This document shows, one piece after another, positions 8,052-14,323 of a DNA stretch of 16,915 nt. The translations under genes and the position numbers were made by a program. The stretch is from GWB2-37-7 sp049684915 (GTDB taxonomy: Bacteria; Bacillota; Clostridia; Lutisporales; Lutisporaceae): NCBI GenBank assembly GCA_049684915.1, contig JBAVGO010000170.1, positions 1 to 16,915 on the forward strand, written 5' to 3'. Position 1 is the first letter of the stretch; each line of letters opens with the position of its first letter. Below the pieces are notes generated by a model, which saw nothing but the letters and a program-made list of their open reading frames with translations, made no database searches and was not told the DNA's origin.

Positions 8052-8225
8052 TTATCCTTTAGTATTACCCAGCTGTTGCAAATATTCACCTTTGGCATGA
8101 AGCTCCTCAGAGCTGACCCAGTGGTGAAAGGTTGATACAAATTCTCCATACAAGCTTATGTCATTTAAGTTATCCTCGTTTAGTCTATCTTCCATCTCAT
8201 TGTGCTGTTTAGTTTTATGTCCCAT
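8052..8225 (-). CDS. Small 57-aa hydrophilic protein, unrecognised
   Basis: A 57-codon frame: ATG 8225, stop TAA 8054-8052. The protein starts MGHKTKQHNEMEDRLNED and ends LQQLGNTKG; it is soluble, rich in Glu, Asn and His, with a central FVSTFHHWVSSEELHAKG. No membrane segment, cysteine or known motif is seen. Support for a real gene: a strong ribosome site (a run of six G at 8235-8240, about 9 nt before the ATG), a position 16 nt after the 79-aa gene on the same strand, and a hairpin right at its stop codon. I do not recognise the family. Confidence 0.65.
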   Translation of the reverse strand: MGHKTKQHNEMEDRLNEDNLNDISLYGEFVSTFHHWVSSEELHAKGEYLQQLGNTKG

Positions 8226-8241
8226 AAATCATTCCCCCCAA

Positions 8242-8481
8242 TTAAAGATATTTCTTCCGCACGATTATATAATAATTCTTCCCGTCGTGTCCGCCTTTTG
8301 TTGTGCATTCGAAATCATGTTTCTTCAGTACTGAGAAAATATTTTCCACTTTGTCTGATTCCTGCGAATTCATTGCTATCATTAATTCTTCATTTTCTTT
8401 CATGTCTTTTGCTGCAGTTACTACTTTTCTTACATCATTTATAGACAGGTAATCTCCCATTGATAATATTCTCTCAACCAT
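8242..8481 (-). CDS. Small 79-aa protein, unrecognised alpha/beta fold
   Basis: A 79-residue protein from ATG 8481, chosen because AGGAGG precedes it with 7-nt spacing; the upstream in-frame ATG at 8538 has no such site. Residues 31-77 (EELMIAMNSQ, VENIFSVLKKHDF, then KNYYIIVRKK) alternate strand, amphipathic helix and strand. This recalls small TusA/YedF-like domains, but no family signature residue is visible, so this is a shape impression only. It has one cysteine (C59) and no membrane segment. It appears to be first in a two-gene unit with the 57-aa gene. No convincing promoter was found upstream; the gap also holds a 5-bp hairpin (CAACT/AGTTG) near 8537-8550. Confidence 0.75.
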   Translation of the reverse strand: MVERILSMGDYLSINDVRKVVTAAKDMKENEELMIAMNSQESDKVENIFSVLKKHDFECTTKGGHDGKNYYIIVRKKYL

Positions 8482-8620
8482 TCGTGTTCCTCCTATATTG
8501 GGGAATTTATGACAGATAACCAAACCAAGTAAAATCAACTCCTCAGTTGAAAAATTCTTGCTATTGTTTGATTATCTTTCATTAGTTTATGACACATTGA
8601 AATAAATATGCCTGTAAATA

Positions 8621-8665
8621 AAAAAAGCTCCTATTGAAGTATTTTACATATGAGGAAGCTTTTTT
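8621..8665. terminator. Weak hairpin flanked by A and T runs
   Basis: AAAAAAGCTCCT (8621-8632) pairs with AGGAAGCTTTTTT (8653-8665) with one bulged A and a 20-nt loop. It looks like a degenerate bidirectional terminator in the 288-nt gap between the EF-G paralogue and the 79-aa gene. No transcript clearly needs it, since a strong terminator lies at 8725-8757. Confidence 0.35.
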
Positions 8666-8728
8666 TGAAATGCATTTAATGGAAAGTTTGTTTAAGGTAA
8701 ATTAATACTTTCCTATGCATTAAAAAAA
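8664..8728. repeat. Palindromic copy (copy 2) of the dispersed intergenic motif
   Basis: Left arm: T-run, ATGCAT (8670-8675), GGAAAGT (8681-8687). Right arm: ACTTTCC (8707-8713), ATGCAT (8715-8720), A-run. The arms are inverted copies differing by an insertion of about four bases between the two words. The right arm contains the 14-mer shared with 3318-3331, and 8694-8713 matches 12940-12959 at 17 of 20 positions. Confidence 0.6.
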
Positions 8729-8757
8729 TACGGCAAACACAATATTTGCCGTATTTT
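8725..8757 (-). terminator. Terminator of the EF-G paralogue gene
   Basis: A perfect 13-bp stem (8725-8737 with 8745-8757, loop 8738-8744) with G/C in its centre (CGGC/GCCG), followed on the minus strand by seven T. It lies 12 nt after the stop codon. Confidence 0.92.
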
Positions 8758-8769
8758 GTAAACTTTTTA

Positions 8770-10851
8770 TTATTCTTTTTCTCTATCTGCATTTGCAGCA
8801 TCAATAATTTTTTGTGCATATTGAGCCGGAACCTCTTCGTATCTTGAGAAGCTCATGCTAAAGCTTCCTCGAGCTTGAGTCATAGATCTTAAGTCAATGG
8901 CATACTTAAACATTTCTGCAAGAGGTGCTTCTGCTGTTACCTTTTGAAGTTTACCAACGGGCTCCATACCATGAATTCTTCCTCTCTTCTTGTTTAAGTC
9001 ACCAATTATGTCTCCCATATACTCATCTGGCACAACAACTTCAACATGATATATAGGCTCTAATAATACAGACACTGCACTAACCATACCTTTCTTGAAG
9101 GCTTGAGCAGCTGCTACTTTAAATGGCATTTCTGCAGAATCTACAGGGTGGAAGGAGCCATCATACAAGCTGCATCTTACACTAACAACAGGGAATCCCG
9201 CTAAAACACCCTCTACCATGCACTCTCTCAATCCCTTTTCAACTGCAGGTATATATTGTCTAGGTACTGCACCGCCAACCACTTTGTCAACGAATTCAAA
9301 GTCTGTACTTCCATCAGTCACAGGCTCAAACTCTATCCAAACATGACCAAACTGACCATGTCCACCGGATTGCTTCTTATGCTTGCCTTCAGCCTTCGCT
9401 GATTTCTTTATGGTCTCTCTATATGGTATCTTAGGATCTGTTAAATTTACTTCAACTCCGAACTTGTTAGCAAGTCTTTTAGTTATTATCTCAAGATGCT
9501 GCTCACCCATTCCATGTATAAGGGTTTGGTGAGTTTCTACGTTTTTCTCAACCTTTAGAGTTGGATCTTCTTCTACTAACCTATGAAGTCCATTTCCTAT
9601 CTTATCTTCATCGCCCTTAGTTTTCGGTTCAATAGCCATAGCTATTGAAGGAGCTGGGAATTCTATACTGTCAAATATTATAAGATTATTTACATCGCAA
9701 AGAGTATCTCCAGTATTTGTAAATTGAAGCTTTGCAATTGCAGCAATATCTCCTGCTACAAGTCTATCAACATGTATCTGTTTCTTTCCCCTAAGCAGGA
9801 ATAAGTTGCTTAGCTTTTCCTTTTTTTCTTTATTTGCATTAAATACTTCCATATCAGGCGTCAAAACACCTGTAATAACCTTGAACATTGAAATCTTACC
9901 CACGAACGGATCAGCCACTGTTTTAAATACTTGTGCACTAAATGGTTCATTTGCATTAACCTTATTTATTACTTTCTGATTTGTTTTTAGGTTAGTTCCT
10001 GTCATCCCTGGCCTATCAGCAGGTGAAGGCATAAAGGACTTTATTGCATTCATTAGTGAGATTATACCAAGGTTCTTTGATGATGCACCACAGAGTACAG
10101 GAATTATATCTCCTCCTACAACTCCTTGTCTAAAGCCCTTCAGTATTTCTTCAGAAGTAAGTTCTTCTCCACCAAAATACTTCTCCATCAAGGTCTCATC
10201 TGTCTGGGCAACTGCTTCTATTATCATATCCCTGTATTCACCAATCTGGCTTTCAAAGCCTGCTGGTATATCTCCATCAATGCATTTATTGTTTTCTGAT
10301 AATCTAGCTTTCATATCTATAAGGTCAATAACGCCTTTAAAGTTTGCTTCTTCACCTATTGGTATCATTATTGGCACAATATTATTTCCGAAAACTTCTC
10401 TTAACTGGTTTATAACCTTTGAGAAGTTAGAATTTTCTCTGTCCATCTTATTAATAAAGAAAATAGCAGGCATCTTAGCTTCACTTATAGAATCCCAAGC
10501 CTTTTCTACCCCTACTTCTACTCCGGATACGCTGTCTACAGTTATAACTGCTCCATCACTAACTTTTAAAGCTGCTACTACTTCGCCAATAAAATCGAAA
10601 TATCCTGGAGTATCAATAACGTTTATTCTTACATCATTCATATCACATGGAGCGGTCGCTGCACTAATTGAAATCTTTCTTTTAACTTCCTCAGGGTCAA
10701 AGTCAGTTGTTGCTGTACCATCATCTACTTTACCGAATCTATCCAACACTCCAGTATTGAACAGCATAGCTTCTGCTATTGTAGTCTTGCCTGAACCACC
10801 GTGACCAATAAGAACAATGTTGCGCAGGTTTTCGGTTTTGTAATCTTTCAT
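8770..10851 (-). CDS. Elongation factor G paralogue (EF-G-like translational GTPase)
   Basis: A full-length five-domain EF-G-type protein of 693 residues, but not the housekeeping fusA. The P-loop is GHGGSGKT (16-23) instead of AHIDAGKT. The switch I Thr of ERGITI is Ser in KRKISI (S61). The switch II motif is DTPGYF (80-85), with Tyr84 where canonical EF-G has the catalytic His. NKMD (134-137) is intact. Domain IV keeps GGHGQFGHVW (496-505) and SFHPVDSAEMPF (566-577); domain V is complete. There are no str-operon neighbours (rpsL, rpsG, tuf). I place it in the EF-G-like group that many bacteria carry beside true EF-G. Its role is unsettled; a ribosome-associated function is inferred from intact domains III-V. 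ATG 10851 has AAGGGGG (10860-10866) with 8-nt spacing. It stands alone. Confidence 0.93.
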   Translation of the reverse strand: MKDYKTENLRNIVLIGHGGSGKTTIAEAMLFNTGVLDRFGKVDDGTATTDFDPEEVKRKISISAATAPCDMNDVRINVIDTPGYFDFIGEVVAALKVSDGAVITVDSVSGVEVGVEKAWDSISEAKMPAIFFINKMDRENSNFSKVINQLREVFGNNIVPIMIPIGEEANFKGVIDLIDMKARLSENNKCIDGDIPAGFESQIGEYRDMIIEAVAQTDETLMEKYFGGEELTSEEILKGFRQGVVGGDIIPVLCGASSKNLGIISLMNAIKSFMPSPADRPGMTGTNLKTNQKVINKVNANEPFSAQVFKTVADPFVGKISMFKVITGVLTPDMEVFNANKEKKEKLSNLFLLRGKKQIHVDRLVAGDIAAIAKLQFTNTGDTLCDVNNLIIFDSIEFPAPSIAMAIEPKTKGDEDKIGNGLHRLVEEDPTLKVEKNVETHQTLIHGMGEQHLEIITKRLANKFGVEVNLTDPKIPYRETIKKSAKAEGKHKKQSGGHGQFGHVWIEFEPVTDGSTDFEFVDKVVGGAVPRQYIPAVEKGLRECMVEGVLAGFPVVSVRCSLYDGSFHPVDSAEMPFKVAAAQAFKKGMVSAVSVLLEPIYHVEVVVPDEYMGDIIGDLNKKRGRIHGMEPVGKLQKVTAEAPLAEMFKYAIDLRSMTQARGSFSMSFSRYEEVPAQYAQKIIDAANADREKE

Positions 10852-10933
10852 AGAAAATTCCCCCTTGCATTTTTTTGTTTATTGTTTTCAAATTTAGTAG
10901 ATTTCAAACATTTTTATTTACCGCTGTATATTA

Positions 10934-10962
10934 ATTTTAACTTTCCATGTTTTAAAAGTAAA
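10934..10962 (-). promoter_or_regulatory. Candidate promoter of the EF-G paralogue
   Basis: The minus strand has TTTACT (-35, 4/6), a 17-nt spacer and TAAAAT (-10, 5/6; complement of 10934-10939). It predicts a leader of about 75 nt with no evident structure. Confidence 0.42.
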
Positions 10963-11004
10963 GACTAAATTTCCAAATTGTTAACTTAATGTAAAAATTC
11001 AATT

Positions 11005-11037
11005 AATTCGACAATTTGTGATTTTATTCGTCGAATT
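11005..11037 (-). terminator. Possible weak terminator or operator after the Lrp-type gene
   Basis: Inverted arms AATTCGAC (11005-11012) and GTCGAATT (11030-11037), 17 nt apart, about 50 nt past the regulator's stop. On the minus strand a T-rich stretch (GAATTTTTAC) follows some 8 nt later. The stem is A/T-rich, so termination would be weak; an operator role for the EF-G gene is also possible. Confidence 0.35.
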
Positions 11038-11086
11038 TCTTATGCTTTGAGCAATTATTATTACACTTTTCTTGTGAAATGCTTAC

Positions 11087-11539
11087 CTAGGTTGATAAAT
11101 CGTTAAATTTAGGCACTATATGACGATAAGGCACAGGTGATTCTAAAACTATACTTGTATTAATATCTCCATAAGGCATTAAACGATCTATTAATAATTT
11201 CATACTGCTCATATCTTTAACTGCAGCCTTTATAAAATAGGAGGTGTTTCCTGTTACTCGATGGCAATCCAATACATCATCATCTTTTATAATAATTCTT
11301 TCAAATTCACTATTAGGCACCTTTAAAGAACTAAGTTGAATAAACAAAATTGTACCCCTATCAACTGCAGCTAGCGAAACTCTAATAGTAAATTCCTCAA
11401 TAATCCCTTTCTCCTGCAATCGAAGTATACGTTCAGTTATGCTCGGTCTACTGAGTGCTATTTTTTTTGATAGTTCACTTATTGTTATACGTGAATTTTC
11501 TTGTAAAAGCTTAAGTAAATCAATATCCAATTCATCCAT
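11087..11539 (-). CDS. Lrp/AsnC-family transcriptional regulator
   Basis: A 150-residue feast/famine regulator. The N-terminal winged helix-turn-helix (about 1-60: MDELDIDLLKLLQENSRI, then ISELSKKIALSRPSITERI) is classic AsnC type. The C-terminal part (about 65-140) is an AsnC/RAM ligand-binding domain with the usual CHRVTGNTSYFIKAAV strand-turn-strand segment. Such proteins bind amino acids and act as octamers or dimers on DNA. I start it at ATG 11539, with AAGGGGAGA just upstream; an in-frame ATG at 11587 would add 16 residues atypical of the family. It is divergent from an aminotransferase gene with 168 nt between the starts, so control of that gene and autoregulation are the natural guess. 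The effector amino acid cannot be read from sequence. Confidence 0.92.
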   Translation of the reverse strand: MDELDIDLLKLLQENSRITISELSKKIALSRPSITERILRLQEKGIIEEFTIRVSLAAVDRGTILFIQLSSLKVPNSEFERIIIKDDDVLDCHRVTGNTSYFIKAAVKDMSSMKLLIDRLMPYGDINTSIVLESPVPYRHIVPKFNDLST

Positions 11540-11707
11540 AGTATCTCCCCTTCCAAAATGCAATGATTTATATGATTTTTTATGCATAAATAATGTAATT
11601 TAACCATTTTTCCTTCATTACTTTATATAAATTAACTTCCATATATTATATCATTTAATTAGGATTATTAATATTAAGTTTTCTAAGTAAAAAGAGGGGG
11701 TAATTTT
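11540..11707. promoter_or_regulatory. Divergent control region between the Lrp-type gene and the aminotransferase
   Basis: A very A/T-rich gap (ATATATTATA, TTTATATAAATTAA) between divergent starts. It must hold both promoters and probably the regulator's sites. I could not fix any -35/-10 pair with confidence; TATATT/TATTAT words near 11642-11650 are -10 candidates for the plus strand. Confidence 0.4.
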
Positions 11708-12889
11708 ATGTTTTCAAAAGAAATAGTAAAGCGCCTAAGTCACTCATCATGGATAAGACTAATGTTTGAAGAAGGCACAAGACTTGCTGCAATATACGGA
11801 GCAGATAAAGTTTACGATTATAGTATCGGAAATCCTTATGCAGAACCTCCAGCAGAAGTTATAGCATCGCTTAAAAAACATATATTAAGTGATGAAAAAG
11901 GAATGCATAGATATATGAGCAATGCAGGCTATCCAGATGTTCGAGAAAAAATAGCTAAGACTTTGGAAAAAGATAGTAAAATCGAACTTTCAGCTGATAA
12001 TATAGTTATGACTGTTGGGGCTGCAGGAGCACTAAATGTTGTGCTAAAATCCCTTCTTAACCCTTTAGAAGAAGTTATTGTTTTTGCTCCATATTTTGTT
12101 GAATATAATGCTTATGTAGAGAACCATGGTGGAAGAACAGTTATAGTAGCACCAGACCCTTCAACTTTTGAACCTAACTTAGAAGCCTTTGAAAAAAGTA
12201 TTACTTCAAAAACAAAAGCTATGATAATCAATAATCCTAATAACCCAACTGGAGTTGTTTATAGTGAAGCAACTCTAAGAAAAATCGAAGAAATCATAAC
12301 AAGAAAGCAAAAAGAATACAACAGCACAATATTTATTCTTTCAGATCAACCATATTGTGAAATCGTTTATGATAACATTAAAATTTCAAATATGCTTTCT
12401 GTTTTTAAAAATGCTATAATAATAAATTCATTTAGCAAGTCCTTAGGCCTTGCAGGCGAAAGAATAGGCTATATAGCTGCAAGCAGCAAAATTGAAAACA
12501 TTGATACTCTTATGAAAGCATTTGCTTTCTGTAACCGTACTTTAGGATTTGTAAATGCTCCAGGATTGTTTCAAAAAGTTGTAGGAGACGCTATAAATGC
12601 TAAGGTTGACACCAGTGGCTATGAAAAAAGAAGAAACTTTCTATATGAAAATTTAACCAGATTGGGATTCCAATGTGTAAAACCTCAAGGAGCTTTCTAT
12701 CTTTTCCCAAAAGCATTAATAGATGATGATGTGGAATTTGTAAAAAGAGCCATGAAATATAACTTACTGCTCGTTCCAGGGAGCGGCTTTGGATATCCGG
12801 GATATTTCAGAATATCTTATTGTGTAAAATTCGACATGATTGAGAACTCAATTCCTGCTTTTGAAAAATTCGTTGAAGAGTTTAAATAA
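11708..12889 (+). CDS. PLP-dependent aminotransferase, class I/II (fold type I)
   Basis: A cytoplasmic enzyme of 393 residues that moves amino groups between an amino acid and a 2-oxo acid using pyridoxal phosphate. Seen: NNPNNPTG at 175-182 (the Asn contacts the PLP ring oxygen), D213-x2-Y216 (PLP pyridine nitrogen and phosphate side), SFSKSLGLAGERIGY with the Schiff-base lysine K244 and R252, and R368 in FRIS as the substrate-carboxylate arginine. The N-terminus (LSHSSWIRLMFEEGTRLAA) is like that of clostridial aspartate-type aminotransferases, but the substrate cannot be assigned. ATG 11708 has GAGGGGG (11694-11700), 7-nt spacing. It is divergent from an Lrp/AsnC regulator and ends at its own strong terminator, so it is probably monocistronic and amino-acid responsive. 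Confidence 0.93.
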   Translation: MFSKEIVKRLSHSSWIRLMFEEGTRLAAIYGADKVYDYSIGNPYAEPPAEVIASLKKHILSDEKGMHRYMSNAGYPDVREKIAKTLEKDSKIELSADNIVMTVGAAGALNVVLKSLLNPLEEVIVFAPYFVEYNAYVENHGGRTVIVAPDPSTFEPNLEAFEKSITSKTKAMIINNPNNPTGVVYSEATLRKIEEIITRKQKEYNSTIFILSDQPYCEIVYDNIKISNMLSVFKNAIIINSFSKSLGLAGERIGYIAASSKIENIDTLMKAFAFCNRTLGFVNAPGLFQKVVGDAINAKVDTSGYEKRRNFLYENLTRLGFQCVKPQGAFYLFPKALIDDDVEFVKRAMKYNLLLVPGSGFGYPGYFRISYCVKFDMIENSIPAFEKFVEEFK

Positions 12890-12900
12890 GATATTTATTA

Positions 12901-12930
12901 AAAAAAGGCTTCTATTTGGAAGCCTTTTTT
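12901..12930 (+). terminator. Terminator of the aminotransferase gene
   Basis: A perfect 12-bp stem (12901-12912 with 12919-12930, 6-nt loop) ending in six T, 11 nt after the stop codon. Confidence 0.92.
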
Positions 12931-12939
12931 AAGTATTTG

Positions 12940-12959
12940 AAGGTAATTTAATGCTTTCG
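12940..12959. repeat. Copy 3 (degenerate) of the dispersed intergenic motif
   Basis: AAGGTAATTTAATGCTTTCG matches 8694-8713 at 17 of 20 positions. Like copies 1 and 2 it lies within about 10 nt of a terminator T-run. The TATGCATTA half is not kept. Confidence 0.45.
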
Positions 12960-12986
12960 TTGAATAAATAAAGTAAAGATAACTTG

Positions 12987-13073
12987 TATATGCTGCGAAA
13001 ATTATTTATCATTCACAAAAGCATTAGAACCATCTGTTTTTGTATAACAGTAATGTATTTTTCGCAACATATA
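12987..13073. other. 87-nt inverted-repeat structure upstream of the aldo/keto reductase gene
   Basis: TATATGCTGCGAAAA (12987-13001) and TTTTCGCAACATATA (13059-13073) are inverted copies with a single mismatch over 15 bp. The 57-nt interior can form a second stem (ACAAAA near 13015-13020 with TTTTGT near 13038-13043). The rest of the 259-nt gap (12890-13148) holds the terminator, repeat copy 3 and no convincing promoter. It may be a structured leader, a long-range operator or a small mobile-element remnant. Confidence 0.55.
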
Positions 13074-13148
13074 AATCAAGGAAAGTGTTTTGCATATTTT
13101 GTACTCAATGTAAAATGTGCAAACATAATAGAAGGGGGTTACAATACA

Positions 13149-14291
13149 ATGCAGTATAGAAAGTTTGGAAAGCTAGATTTTAATGTTTCATCCTTAGGCT
13201 TTGGATGTATGCGCTTGCCACTGCAAAACGACGGTGGAGAGGTCGATATGAAAAAAATCGATGAAGAACAAGCAATAGAAATGATAAGACATGCCATAGA
13301 TAATGGAGTAAACTATGTAGATACTGCTTATCCTTATCACGGTGGAATGAGTGAAGTAGTAGTTGGTAAAGCCCTAAAAGATGGATATCGGGAAAAGGTA
13401 AAGCTAACTACCAAAATGCCAATTTGGATGGTTAAAACAATTGAGGACTGTGATAAATATCTTGATGAGCAGCTTCAAAGACTTGAAGTGGATTATGTGG
13501 ATTTCTATCTGCTCCATGCGATGAACAAGGAAAGATGGAATACTGTAATGGAGTTAGGAATACTTGACTTCATAGATAAAGCGATAAAAGAGGGTAAAAT
13601 TAAGCAAGTAGGCTTTTCATTCCATGAGGAGATAGATTTCTTCAGAGAAATTCTTGATTCTTATGATTGGGCGATGTGCCAGATACAGTTTAACTACATG
13701 GAGGATAGACGCTGGGAAGAGGAAATCAAATATGCTTCTTCTAAGAACATTGCTGTAGTAGTAATGGAACCACTTCTGGGCGGTAAGCTAGCAGGCAATC
13801 AACCGATTGATATAACGTCAGAACTTAGCATGGTAGATGCAAATAGAACTGCTGCTGAATGGGCATTAAGATGGGTACTTAACCATCCAGAGGTAACTCT
13901 CCTGCTTAGTGGTATGAGCAATATAGAACAAGTAAAGGAAAATCTTCAAATAATGGAGAAAGCTGTAGTAAATAACTTATCAATAGATGAGCTTAAGCTT
14001 ATTGATAGAATTAGAGATATTTACGAAGCCAAAACAAGAGTCAAATGTACAGGTTGCAGCTATTGTGTACCATGTCCGCAGAACGTTATTATACCTAACA
14101 TATTCAGTATGTATAACGAATCTGTCATTTATAACATAGACGAGCATTCCAAAGACTCCTACAAGAGAGTTGTAAAAGCAGAAAAGAGTGCTGCTCAATG
14201 TATAGAATGCGGTGTTTGTGAAACAAAATGTCCGCAGAAGCTTACTATAATAAAACACCTCAAGGAAGCCCATGAGTATTTAACTAGATAA
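13149..14291 (+). CDS. Aldo/keto reductase with C-terminal double 4Fe-4S domain
   Basis: A 380-residue predicted oxidoreductase. The TIM-barrel aldo/keto reductase domain (about 1-290) keeps the catalytic tetrad: D58, Y63 (in DTAYPYHGG), K89 (TTKMP) and H123 (LLHAMN). The tail has two ferredoxin-type cluster motifs, C300/C303/C306/C309-P and C351/C354/C357/C361-P. This architecture is common in anaerobes; the clusters probably pass electrons between ferredoxin or another carrier and the barrel, but the substrate is unknown. I start it at ATG 13149, with AGGGGG at 13133-13138, where MQYRKFGKLDFNVS is a normal family N-terminus. The frame stays open back to 12984, but that part crosses the inverted repeat and does not look like protein. 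Monocistronic, with its own terminator. Confidence 0.93.
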   Translation: MQYRKFGKLDFNVSSLGFGCMRLPLQNDGGEVDMKKIDEEQAIEMIRHAIDNGVNYVDTAYPYHGGMSEVVVGKALKDGYREKVKLTTKMPIWMVKTIEDCDKYLDEQLQRLEVDYVDFYLLHAMNKERWNTVMELGILDFIDKAIKEGKIKQVGFSFHEEIDFFREILDSYDWAMCQIQFNYMEDRRWEEEIKYASSKNIAVVVMEPLLGGKLAGNQPIDITSELSMVDANRTAAEWALRWVLNHPEVTLLLSGMSNIEQVKENLQIMEKAVVNNLSIDELKLIDRIRDIYEAKTRVKCTGCSYCVPCPQNVIIPNIFSMYNESVIYNIDEHSKDSYKRVVKAEKSAAQCIECGVCETKCPQKLTIIKHLKEAHEYLTR

Positions 14292-14293
14292 AC

Positions 14294-14321
14294 AAAAGCT
14301 GCTGGTTACCCAGCAGCTTTT
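14294..14321. terminator. Bidirectional terminator between the aldo/keto reductase and ABC permease genes
   Basis: A perfect 12-bp G/C-rich stem (14294-14305 with 14310-14321, 4-nt loop). The plus strand runs on as TTTTTCTT and the minus strand as TTTTGTTT, serving both convergent genes. Confidence 0.92.
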
Positions 14322-14323
14322 TC

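Noticed and set aside
8202..8444. An 80-codon plus-strand frame opposite the small genes
   Set aside because: It is Leu/Ser-rich and overlaps the 79-aa gene, which has the far better ribosome site and more protein-like composition.
10280..10804. A 174-codon plus-strand frame opposite the EF-G paralogue
   Set aside because: It mirrors the conserved GTPase domain codons and has no credible family or ribosome site.
11581..11660. A defined Lrp binding palindrome in the divergent gap
   Set aside because: The A/T richness gives many short palindromes (TATATA and similar) and none stands out enough to call.
12984..13148. A 55-residue N-terminal extension of the aldo/keto reductase frame
   Set aside because: It starts at TTG without a ribosome site, runs through the inverted repeat and looks like translated non-coding sequence. 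AGGGGG at 13133-13138 and the family N-terminus support ATG 13149.
12987..13148. A T-box or metabolite riboswitch before the aldo/keto reductase gene
   Set aside because: No T-box sequence, no terminator/antiterminator pair directly before the start, and none of the riboswitch cores I know could be recognised. It is kept only as an unexplained inverted repeat.
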